Shown here: positions 8,601 to 13,933 of the stretch, piece after piece
Position numbering within the stretch: the stretch's first letter is position 1
Layout of the letters: the number at the start of each line of letters is the position of its first letter
Origin: Bacillota bacterium
GTDB taxonomy: Bacteria; Bacillota; Clostridia; Saccharofermentanales; Fastidiosipilaceae
Length of the DNA stretch: 14,949 nt
Assembly (NCBI GenBank): GCA_023420715.1
Contig: JAEZVR010000097.1
Location: 1 to 14,949, forward strand
Direction: 5' to 3'
Notes under the pieces: model-generated
The model's database searches: none
What the model saw: only the letters and a program-made list of their open reading frames with translations
Told to the model about the DNA's origin: nothing
Position numbers and translations under genes: made by a program

Positions 8601-8807
8601 GGGGAATAAGTCTTTAATAGACCGTGTCAAAACATGTCCAATATGTGGCTTGCCATTGGCTGTCGGAGGGCCGTCGTAAATCGTAAAAGGCTTTCCATCC
8701 GGATTTTGATCCAATACTTTTCGTGAAATGCCTTGTTTCGTCCAAAAATCTAAAATGGCTTTTTCTCTTTCGACAAAATGCAATTCCGTTGAAACCTTCT
8801 GATACAT
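5613..8807 (-). CDS. ileS: Isoleucyl-tRNA synthetase, type-2-like
   Basis: IleRS charges tRNA-Ile and hydrolyses mis-made Val-tRNA-Ile. The protein has 1064 residues, in the range of long type-2 (eukaryote-like) enzymes. Seen: HIGH at 55-58 in NGKPHIGHV, GWDTHGLPVELEVEKKLG at 84-101, a CPRC pair at 182-185, the Thr-rich editing motif WTTTPWTLPSN at 223-233, later Cys pairs in CWRC, CTCG and CPACG, and KMSKH at 615-619 in place of KMSKS. The C-terminal half holds the anticodon-binding domain with WYVRRNRDRYW. An unusual His/Cys-rich run, DHHGDCNCEAGHH, sits at 253-265 within the editing region. Expression is under an isoleucine T-box leader. GGGAG lies 6 nt before the ATG. Confidence 0.96.
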   Translation of the reverse strand: MYQKVSTELHFVEREKAILDFWTKQGISRKVLDQNPDGKPFTIYDGPPTANGKPHIGHVLTRSIKDLFPRYHRMKGRKVEFIAGWDTHGLPVELEVEKKLGIDGKEQIEAYGVEPFVQACKSSVWTYKDEWEQMSARVGYSGDMDHPYVTYDNNYIESVWWLIKQIADQGLLYKGYKVVPYCPRCGTALSSHEVAQGYKEVKDRSAYVRFAVKGEENTYFAAWTTTPWTLPSNVALCVNAKETYVLVSVKESDHHGDCNCEAGHHATIERRYYMAKPLVSAVFGEGDHVQILGEFSGADLVGKRYEPLFDYASDIVAESGKDAYLVVADDYVSMSDGTGIVHIAPAFGEDDGRIGQREQLAFVQLVNDDGTMPDAVRDFAGQFCKDADKGILHLLEKHQKLIKSEWFGHSYPFCWRCETPLIYYARHSWFIRMTEVKNRLVANNQTVNWMPENIRDGRFGHFLENVVDWGLSRERYWGTPLPVWTCTCGHVHTIGSIDELKSMSDDCPENIELHKPYIDQVHLNCPACGGQMKRVSEVIDCWFDSGAMPYAQYHYPFEHKADFEAHFPADFISEALDQTRGWFYSLMAISTALGKPAPYKNVIVMGLVQDKNGLKMSKHKGNVVDPWDALERFGADAVRWYFYTNSQPWLPSRYSDAAVQEGQNKFLSTLWNTYAFYVMYAEIDQFNPLEHELKPELLSVIDRWLLSRLNTLVQAVDQGLEQYELYATGRKIADFVDELSNWYVRRNRDRYWAEGMEQDKINAYLTLYTALKTVIHLAAPFIPFMTETIYQNLVRSVDQTAPESIHLSAFPTADSEWIDPDLEADMGRVRLWVTLGRAARNLSQIKNRQPLSRMLVQSVEPLSDAYVDIVLSELNIKALTYIQDATALQDYQFKPQLRLLGKRFGSKLPQLSAALAALNGVEAMQALQKDGQLVLMLDGESVALTADELIIETKQAEGFATATDRGVTVALDLTITPELEAEGFVREIVSKIQTMRKTANFELQDRIEVVYQTDETLQAVFEQYADRIASDVLAVRIYAGDLADDDGADWMLNDHPCRLKVMVI

Positions 8808-8832
8808 TTATTCTCCCTTTCTATCGCCCAAT

Positions 8833-8861
8833 AAAAAACGCCCCGTCATCAAACGGGACGC
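8833..8861 (-). terminator. T-box intrinsic terminator before ileS
   Basis: On the minus strand GCGTCCCG (8861-8854) pairs with CGGGGCG (8845-8839) across an 8-nt loop, giving a 7-bp GC-rich stem with one G-U pair, followed by six T at 8838-8833. The 5' arm CGTCCCGT is the same segment that pairs with ACGGG of the T-box antiterminator, so the two hairpins are mutually exclusive. It ends 25 nt before the ileS ATG. Confidence 0.92.
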
Positions 8862-9102
8862 AAAATTACGTGGTACCACCCGTGTACAAGTTTACACTTG
8901 CCACTCATCAGTTTTAACGGTACAGCCCCCATGGGTATTACCGGCCAATATCTACTCAAGCCGTCTTTTTCGGATTGGCAGCTCACGGAGGATCCTCGTT
9001 CAAGCTTTGCACACCTTCTCAGCGCCTGGTGCTCTCTGTTGCTAAAGATCTTAAACGACCGTTCCGATCATTGCTTTTACAATATTCAGTTTTGCCTTTA
9101 TG
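8834..9102 (-). promoter_or_regulatory. T-box leader (tRNA-Ile-sensing riboswitch) of ileS
   Basis: The conserved T-box sequence GGGTGGTACCACG is present on the minus strand (plus positions 8869-8881), followed by CGTCCCGT. ACGGG and CCCGT close the antiterminator, with the bulge UGGU able to pair with a 3' ACCA end, which fits the A73 discriminator of tRNA-Ile. Upstream lies a Stem I-like region with AGAGAGC and, on its 3' side, GAACGAGG-ATC-CTCC-GTGAGC; I propose ATC at 8991-8993 as the specifier codon, matching the isoleucine enzyme downstream. By the known mechanism, uncharged tRNA-Ile stabilises the antiterminator and permits ileS transcription, while charged tRNA favours the terminator. 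The 5' end is inferred from the promoter; Stem I pairing was not folded computationally. Confidence 0.93.
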
Positions 9103-9108
9103 CAGGTC

Positions 9109-9137
9109 ATTTTACGCATAAAGCCTCAAAGATTCAA
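9109..9137 (-). promoter_or_regulatory. Sigma-A-type promoter of the ileS T-box transcript
   Basis: The minus strand carries TTGAAT (9137-9132), a 17-nt spacer and TAAAAT (9114-9109). This matches the housekeeping consensus at 5 of 6 bases in each box. Transcription would start near 9102, giving a leader of about 295 nt before the ileS ATG. The -35 box lies just past the stop codon of the lipoprotein gene. Confidence 0.75.
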
Positions 9138-9141
9138 GCAT

Positions 9142-9930
9142 CTAAGATCGGATATCGTCAACAATAGTAGACTGCGATGCAGTTTCGGTATGCGTTTCTG
9201 ATACAGCTTCTACCGTCTTTGATCCGCTGGACTGCACACGATCTTTCTTGCGGTCAGGAAGCGGTAGTTGAACGTCAACTTTTTCTGTAGAAATACTGTC
9301 TCCAGCCAGAATGACCGATAGATCCACCGGCTCATCTGATGCCTTTACAAACGCATAATCTAAATCTTTGATTTCCTGCTTCGGCGGCAAGTTCTTAACC
9401 CGGCTCAAAGCCGCATCTGCGCTGGAAATATAATTGCCTAATTCCAGTTTTTCTTCACCCTGTTTAGCCGTAACGACCAAATTGCGCAAGGCAGAAATTG
9501 GTTGATCACCATCGTTTTGCACATCAAAACTCACAACAATTTCTTCTTTATCCGACAAATAACGCGCGAGCTTAATGTTTTTAAGCGTGACCTTAACCTG
9601 TTTTAAAACAAAGGAACGATTGAGCGATTTCTGAGCCAACACCTTTGGTTTTAACAAGTCATCGAAACTTTTGATCTCCCCAGCTTCATCCGTTTGGCGA
9701 TCATCAATCGATGCAGCACCGCTGGGCATCGTGACATCAGACGTCTCTTGAGCCGCTGCCGATTTTGAATTCTCCAACACCCTGCTCACCAAACGATCGA
9801 GCGCCTGACCGCCATCGCCATCTGACGGCATTTGTTTAATTTCTAGACCCTTGCACCCAGCCAGCCCAATTGCCACAATCGCAATCAAACACAAGGCCAA
9901 GGCTTTATTTTTCAACTGACTGACTTCCAT
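9142..9930 (-). CDS. Putative lipoprotein with DUF4352-like beta-sandwich domain
   Basis: A 262-residue protein with a lipoprotein signal: a basic n-region, a hydrophobic stretch ALALCLIAIVAIGLAGC and Cys26 of the LAGC lipobox as the predicted lipidated residue. It should be exported and anchored to the outer face of the membrane. Residues about 27-100 are polar and low in complexity. Residues about 105-225 look like an immunoglobulin-like beta sandwich, with VKVTLKNIKLARYLSDKEEIV and a VVSFDVQNDGDQP strand pair resembling DUF4352/Telokin-like proteins, a weak family guess. The tail after 228 is charged and Ser/Thr-rich. ATG 9928-9930 lacks a clear Shine-Dalgarno; a TTG at 9913-9915, with GGAAG 8 nt upstream, would give the more typical signal start MKNKALAL. 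Function unknown. Confidence 0.82.
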   Translation of the reverse strand: MEVSQLKNKALALCLIAIVAIGLAGCKGLEIKQMPSDGDGGQALDRLVSRVLENSKSAAAQETSDVTMPSGAASIDDRQTDEAGEIKSFDDLLKPKVLAQKSLNRSFVLKQVKVTLKNIKLARYLSDKEEIVVSFDVQNDGDQPISALRNLVVTAKQGEEKLELGNYISSADAALSRVKNLPPKQEIKDLDYAFVKASDEPVDLSVILAGDSISTEKVDVQLPLPDRKKDRVQSSGSKTVEAVSETHTETASQSTIVDDIRS

Positions 9931-9965
9931 ATCTATAGCAGACTGTTTGCTGATTCAGCCCTTCT

Positions 9966-11354
9966 TTAAAAATCAAATTTTCCCTCAAACCATTGCACAA
10001 GCTGATCCATCGGAATACGAACTTGCTCCATGGAATCACGTTCTCGAATGGTCACACAGCCATCCGTTTCCGAATCAAAATCATAGGTCACACAATATGG
10101 TGTCCCGATCTCATCCTGACGACGATAACGCTTACCAATGCTTTGGCGATCATCCAGTTCAACCGCCCACTTTTTGGCCAAAGGTGCAAATAAGGCGCTC
10201 GCTTTTTCGGTCAATTTTGCAGACAAGGGCAAAATCGCGATCTTAACCGGTGCTAGTGCCGGGTGAAAACGCAAGACCACACGGGTTTCCCCATTTTCTA
10301 AGACTTCTTCATCATAAGCCGAGCACAAAAATGCCAGTGTCACACGATCTGCACCTAATGAAGGTTCAATAACATGGGGCACATATTTCTCATTTGTAAC
10401 TGGATCGGTATAGGTTAAATCCTTCTTCGCATGATTCATGTGCTGGGTTAAATCATAATCTGTTCGATTCGCAATACCCCACAGTTCGCCCCAACCAAAC
10501 GGAAATTTAAATTCAAAATCGGTTGTCGCATCCGAATAAAAAGACAATTCATCTTCCCCGTGATCACGTGTCCGAATTTCATCCGCCTTCATATTCAGGC
10601 TAATCAGCCATTCATAACAAAAATTGCGCCAATAATGGAACCATTCCATGCCCGTTCCTGGCGCACAGAAAAACTCTAATTCCATCTGCTCAAATTCACG
10701 GGTGCGGAACGTAAAGTTACCAGGGGTAATTTCATTGCGGAACGACTTACCAATTTGGCATATTCCAAAAGGCACTTTTTTGCGCGATGCACGCTGAATA
10801 TTTCTGAAATTGACAAAAATACCTTGTGCCGTTTCCGGTCTTAAAAACAATTCGGTACTGCTGTCCTCTGTGACCCCTTGAAAGGTTTTAAACATCAAAT
10901 TAAATTGACGGATGGCCGTGTAATCTTGGGCACCACATTCCGGACAAGCAATCTGATGCGCCTGAATAAAGGCGCTCAAGTCCTCGTTGCTCATGCCATC
11001 AACCGCAACGGCAACACCGTTTTCTTTCCCCCAATTTTCAATCAATTGGTCTGCTCTAAAACGCGCATGGCAAGCTTTACAATCCACCAAAGGATCGCTA
11101 AATCCACCGACATGACCAGATGCCACCCAGGTTTGTGGATTCATCAAGATGGCCGCATCCATTCCGACATTATGCGGGGATTCTTGGACAAACTTCTGCC
11201 ACCAGGCGCGTTTGACATTGTTCTTAAGTTCAACCCCGAGCGGACCATAGTCCCATGCATTTGCAAGTCCGCCATAAATATCTGATCCCGGGAAAACAAA
11301 ACCACGATTTTTAGCCAATGCGACTAATTTTTCCATTGTGACTGCTTGACCCAC
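9966..11354 (-). CDS. glyS: Glycyl-tRNA synthetase, single-chain (alpha2) type
   Basis: A class II synthetase that charges tRNA-Gly, of the dimeric eukaryote/archaeal-like type, not the alpha2-beta2 bacterial type. From the GTG start it has 462 residues. Seen: RGFVFPGSDIYGGLANAWDYGPLG near the N-terminus, a zinc-knuckle-like pair CKAC (92-95) and CPEC (137-140), motif 2 with FRNEITPGNF beginning at 205 and FRTREFEQME just after, and motif 3 EPSLGADRVTLAFL. The C-terminal part is the anticodon-binding domain with IGKRYRRQDEIGTPYCV. I choose GTG 11352-11354 because GGAGGGG at 11361-11367 is 6 nt upstream and the product then begins close to the family's usual MEKLVALAKNRGF. An in-frame ATG at 11373-11375 overlaps the rpoZ stop and would add seven residues. 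Confidence 0.95.
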   Translation of the reverse strand: MGQAVTMEKLVALAKNRGFVFPGSDIYGGLANAWDYGPLGVELKNNVKRAWWQKFVQESPHNVGMDAAILMNPQTWVASGHVGGFSDPLVDCKACHARFRADQLIENWGKENGVAVAVDGMSNEDLSAFIQAHQIACPECGAQDYTAIRQFNLMFKTFQGVTEDSSTELFLRPETAQGIFVNFRNIQRASRKKVPFGICQIGKSFRNEITPGNFTFRTREFEQMELEFFCAPGTGMEWFHYWRNFCYEWLISLNMKADEIRTRDHGEDELSFYSDATTDFEFKFPFGWGELWGIANRTDYDLTQHMNHAKKDLTYTDPVTNEKYVPHVIEPSLGADRVTLAFLCSAYDEEVLENGETRVVLRFHPALAPVKIAILPLSAKLTEKASALFAPLAKKWAVELDDRQSIGKRYRRQDEIGTPYCVTYDFDSETDGCVTIRERDSMEQVRIPMDQLVQWFEGKFDF

Positions 11355-11360
11355 AACTAT

Positions 11361-11367
11361 CCCCTCC
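11361..11367 (-). promoter_or_regulatory. Ribosome binding site that decides the glyS start
   Basis: GGAGGGG on the minus strand lies 6 nt before GTG 11352-11354. It falls inside any product begun at ATG 11373-11375, which has no comparable site, so GTG is the favoured start. Confidence 0.7.
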
Positions 11368-11374
11368 GAAGTCA

Positions 11375-11863
11375 TTAAACGTCTGCTTCATCCAGATCTA
11401 GAATCGATTCAGCAATAAAGGGATCTCCGTCCTCATCTTCATCACCAAATTCACTCTCTTCTTGATCAAAATAGGTTTCTGCAGGAATCATTTCATCATC
11501 CACACCCAAAAATTTAATCATGGACGGACGAGCAGCCGGCTTTTCTGGTTCTGATGATGCCGGTTCCGCAAAAGGTGCTACTTCTACGCCAAAATCTGCA
11601 TCATCATCTTCCTGACGGGTAATCCGCTGGGCTTGCAATTCTGGACGGATGGGAACCACGGGCTCCACCTGACGATGCACCTCAACAACCTTGCCTTCAG
11701 CAATTTCTTCACAGGCCAAGGTGACAAGATTGATACTCTGACTCTCTGCCATCGGAGATGCTCCAGACACCAACTGACGTGTACGTTTTGCGGCCAATAT
11801 GGCTAAGGTATACCGATTTTCTGTTTTTGGTAACAAGGCTTCCATTGGTGGTTGAACGAGCAT
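11375..11863 (-). CDS. rpoZ: RNA polymerase omega subunit with long acidic C-terminal extension
   Basis: Omega helps assemble and stabilise RNA polymerase by clamping the beta' C-terminus. Residues 1-62 match the omega core: PMEALLPKTENRYTLAILAAKRTRQL then INLVTLACEEIAEGKV. The place after gmk is the usual position of rpoZ in Bacillota. The protein is 162 residues long, against roughly 65-90 in most relatives. The extra part is a Pro/Arg/Gln linker (about 63-118) and a tail from residue 121 in which about 19 of 42 residues are Asp or Glu and none is Lys or Arg. GGGAGG lies close before the ATG. The TAA stop overlaps an ATG in TAATG, but glyS more probably starts 21 nt further on. Confidence 0.88.
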   Translation of the reverse strand: MLVQPPMEALLPKTENRYTLAILAAKRTRQLVSGASPMAESQSINLVTLACEEIAEGKVVEVHRQVEPVVPIRPELQAQRITRQEDDDADFGVEVAPFAEPASSEPEKPAARPSMIKFLGVDDEMIPAETYFDQEESEFGDEDEDGDPFIAESILDLDEADV

Positions 11864-11909
11864 GTGATCCTCCCTGTCTTTTTTGGCATTTTATAACGTG
11901 TCTTTTTAT

Positions 11910-11938
11910 TATACATGAACCCAGTGAGTTCATGTATA
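11910..11938. repeat. 11-bp perfect inverted repeat before rpoZ
   Basis: TATACATGAAC (11910-11920) and GTTCATGTATA (11928-11938) are perfect inverted copies separated by 7 nt. It sits in the 97-nt gap between gmk and rpoZ, the longest gap in an otherwise tight gene block. Neither strand has a T-run directly after it, so it is not a standard intrinsic terminator. On the minus strand a TATAAT (11913-11908) begins within the last arm, so an operator overlapping a promoter is possible, but the matching -35 (TACATG at 17 nt) is poor. Confidence 0.7.
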
Positions 11939-11960
11939 TAAAATGAGCTTAATTGACAAC

Positions 11961-12587
11961 TTAATAATTTAACACAAATTCAGCAACCCCATCCATACGA
12001 GAGGCGCGGTGACGTTCGGCATCTAAAATTTTGTTAATCAGTTTAGCGGTTTCATCAATATCATAATTAATGATGACATAATCGAACTTAGGCGCCTGCT
12101 GGACCTCAAAAACAGCCTTTTCCATCCGTTTTTCAATTTTTTCCGGCGTCTCTGTGCCACGACCAGTTAAGCGGCGACGCAATTCAGAAAAAGACGGCGG
12201 CAGTAAGAAAATACTGATTGCAGTTGGAAAATTTTTTAAGGTTTCAAAAGAGCCTGGTACAGTGACGTCCATAATGACATCAATGCCAGCATTCAATCGT
12301 TCCAAAATGGGGCCTTTGGGTGTGCCGTACAACTGACCACAATATTCGTCATATTCTAAAATGTCACCCTGTTCAATCATTTGATGAAATTCATCAACCG
12401 TTCGAAAATAATACGAAAGACCTTCTATTTCACCAATACGTGGCGTGCGCGTGGTCACAGAAACAGAATGTTCTAAACGAGTCCCTCGAAATTTGAGTGC
12501 ATCAATAATCGTCCCTTTACCGACACCAGATGGACCCGATAAACAAATGAGTAAGCCTTTTTTTAACAAATCATACTCAGCAGTCAT
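11961..12587 (-). CDS. gmk: Guanylate kinase
   Basis: Gmk converts GMP and ATP to GDP and ADP, an essential step in guanine nucleotide and (p)ppGpp metabolism. The 208-residue protein has the P-loop GPSGVGKG at 18-25, the GMP-binding SVSVTTRTPRIGEIEGLSYYF at about 38-58, EYDEYCGQLYGTPK at about 78-91, the DVTVPGSFETLK strand (the family usually has DIDVQGA here) and the lid RRLTGRGTETPEKIEKRM. GGGGGAGG lies 6 nt before the ATG, inside the end of remA (11-nt overlap). The remA-gmk-rpoZ order is widely conserved in Bacillota. Confidence 0.97.
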   Translation of the reverse strand: MTAEYDLLKKGLLICLSGPSGVGKGTIIDALKFRGTRLEHSVSVTTRTPRIGEIEGLSYYFRTVDEFHQMIEQGDILEYDEYCGQLYGTPKGPILERLNAGIDVIMDVTVPGSFETLKNFPTAISIFLLPPSFSELRRRLTGRGTETPEKIEKRMEKAVFEVQQAPKFDYVIINYDIDETAKLINKILDAERHRASRMDGVAEFVLNY

Positions 12588-12846
12588 CTGTGGCCTCCCC
12601 CAACTGTGCTAATAAGGCTTCTGGTGTCATGGCAGACATGACAATATGATCACTATCCATAATTAGAACCGCACGTGTCTTTTTCCCCGATGATGCGTCA
12701 ATAACCGCACTTCGATCTTTTGCTTCCTGTATCATCCGCCGAACCGGTGAGGCCTCAGCACCAACCACAGCGATCACACGCTGAGCATTTACAAAATTGC
12801 CAAATCCGATTTCAATAAATGGAGACTCTTTTTGTGTCATTCGCAT
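12577..12846 (-). CDS. remA: RemA-like regulator (DUF370)
   Basis: RemA of Bacillus subtilis is a DNA-binding activator of matrix and osmoprotection genes that forms ring-shaped oligomers. This protein of about 89 residues shows the family core: FIEIGFGNFVNAQRVIAVVG, SPVRRMIQEAKDRSAVIDAS, GKKTRAVLIMDSDHIVMSAM and a short C-terminal EALLAQLGE. The basic RRMIQEAKDR and GKKTRAV regions are the expected DNA-contacting parts. Three in-frame ATG codons (12852, 12846, 12840) compete; AGG is 6 nt before 12846, so I use that one with low certainty. It lies between yicC and gmk, as in other Bacillota. Its target genes cannot be inferred here. Confidence 0.92.
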   Translation of the reverse strand: MRMTQKESPFIEIGFGNFVNAQRVIAVVGAEASPVRRMIQEAKDRSAVIDASSGKKTRAVLIMDSDHIVMSAMTPEALLAQLGEATDDC

Positions 12847-12873
12847 CGCCATCCTAAGTTTTACGCACCGGCG

Positions 12874-13761
12874 TTATTCAATATTTTGAACTTGCTCTCG
12901 AACCATTTCAAGAACTGCCTTCATGTCGATAATCTGATGCGTGATCTGTTCATCATTTGCTTTGGAACCGATCGTATTAATTTCACGATTCATCTCCTGG
13001 CAAAAGAAATCCATCTTTTTGCCGACGGCATCATTTTTTACAGCAATTAAACGCATTTGCATCAAATGACTCTCCAAACGAATGAGTTCTTCATGAATAT
13101 CCGCTTTGTCTGCAAATACCAAAACTTCTGCGGCCAAACGGCCCTGATCAAAAAAAGCCTGCTGTTCTGGAGAAAGCAGTTCGTTTAAACGCGTCTCCAG
13201 ACGTTGGCGATAAAGCGCGGGAACCACCTTGGCACGTTCGGCGACCATCTGTTTGAGTTCACCCAAACGATCCAAACCAGCCAAAACATCCGTCGTCAAC
13301 TTCTGCCCCTCTGCCGCTCTTGCCTTTTCTAATGCCGATATTGCCTCATCTTGAGCCCGAAACAGCAGATCCTTTAACAGTTCCATATCCAAATCTGCAT
13401 CTGTTACCTGGAGCACATCTGGAAAGCTGGCCAAATGACGGCTATTGGGTTGATAAACAGATCCGACTGTCTGACCAATGGCCATGAGCGCATCGTTGTA
13501 CGCTGTTGCCATCGCCATATTGACGGAAATGGTTTTGGTACATTGATTGCCATCCACCAGCGTAATAGAAGCATCAATTTTACCGCGTTGAATACGGACC
13601 TGTAACCGACTGCGAAACTGCGGCTCAAGCGCATTTAATGTTCTTGGCTGACGCACATGAATTTCACAAAACCGACTATTGATGCTCTTGAGTTCAACGG
13701 TCAACAGGGTTGCACCCGAAACGGCCGTCCCTTTGCCATATCCCGTCATACTCTTAGCCAT
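12874..13761 (-). CDS. yicC: YicC/YloC-family endoribonuclease
   Basis: A 295-residue protein of the YicC family, recently described endoribonucleases implicated in RNA turnover. The N-terminal signature KSMTGYGKGTA at 3-13 is followed by ELKSINSRFCEIHVRQPR, and the C-terminal signature FFCQEMNREINTIGSKANDEQITHQIIDMK ends with the conserved VREQVQNIE. The length is normal. GAGG lies 5 nt before the ATG, and a good promoter sits about 40-70 nt upstream, so this is the first gene of the yicC-remA-gmk-rpoZ-glyS block. No odd features were seen. Confidence 0.95.
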   Translation of the reverse strand: MAKSMTGYGKGTAVSGATLLTVELKSINSRFCEIHVRQPRTLNALEPQFRSRLQVRIQRGKIDASITLVDGNQCTKTISVNMAMATAYNDALMAIGQTVGSVYQPNSRHLASFPDVLQVTDADLDMELLKDLLFRAQDEAISALEKARAAEGQKLTTDVLAGLDRLGELKQMVAERAKVVPALYRQRLETRLNELLSPEQQAFFDQGRLAAEVLVFADKADIHEELIRLESHLMQMRLIAVKNDAVGKKMDFFCQEMNREINTIGSKANDEQITHQIIDMKAVLEMVREQVQNIE

Positions 13762-13802
13762 AAAAACCTCGAATCTTCTTCCAAACGCAAATAATTTTAT
13801 TC

Positions 13803-13831
13803 ATTATAAAGAAAACCCTAACACGGCTCAA
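13803..13831 (-). promoter_or_regulatory. Sigma-A-type promoter of the yicC operon
   Basis: The minus strand shows TTGAGC (13831-13826), a 17-nt spacer and a perfect TATAAT (13808-13803). Transcription would begin near 13796, leaving a leader of about 35 nt before yicC. The -35 box overlaps an imperfect inverted repeat GCTC-N7-GAGC at 13826-13840. Confidence 0.75.
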
Positions 13832-13843
13832 GCTTCGAGCAGG

Positions 13844-13872
13844 TTCCGACCGGATCAGAAAAAACATACAAT
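13844..13872 (+). promoter_or_regulatory. Weak candidate promoter for the SDR gene
   Basis: TTCCGA (13844-13849), a 17-nt spacer and TACAAT (13867-13872) lie upstream of the plus-strand dehydrogenase and would give a leader of about 55 nt. The -10 matches 5 of 6 bases but the -35 only 3 of 6. A 6-bp inverted repeat AAACAT-N7-ATGTTT (13862-13880) overlaps the -10. Confidence 0.3.
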
Positions 13873-13920
13873 TCATGTTTGTTGTTTTGTGCCTCGGGCA
13901 ATTGGTGTAGCCTATTATAT

Positions 13921-13927
13921 AAAGGAG
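13921..13927 (+). promoter_or_regulatory. Ribosome binding site that decides the SDR start
   Basis: AAAGGAG with a 6-nt spacer to ATG 13934. It excludes the longer frame beginning at 13679. Confidence 0.8.
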
Positions 13928-13933
13928 ACTCGC

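Noticed and set aside
10878..11285. 135-codon plus-strand open frame inside glyS
   Set aside because: It lies opposite a well-supported synthetase gene and has no recognisable motif or ribosome binding site; it is a shadow frame.
13826..13840. GCTC-N7-GAGC inverted repeat at the yicC promoter as an operator
   Set aside because: Arms are only 4 bp and the centre is an incidental AAGCTT; too weak to call.
13913..13918. TATTAT as the -10 box of the SDR gene
   Set aside because: Transcription would start within the ribosome binding site at 13921-13927, and no -35 match lies 16-18 nt upstream.
13679..13933. N-terminal extension of the SDR protein by 85 residues
   Set aside because: It overlaps the 5' end of yicC on the opposite strand, lacks a start signal and precedes the typical SDR N-terminus; AAAGGAG supports ATG 13934.
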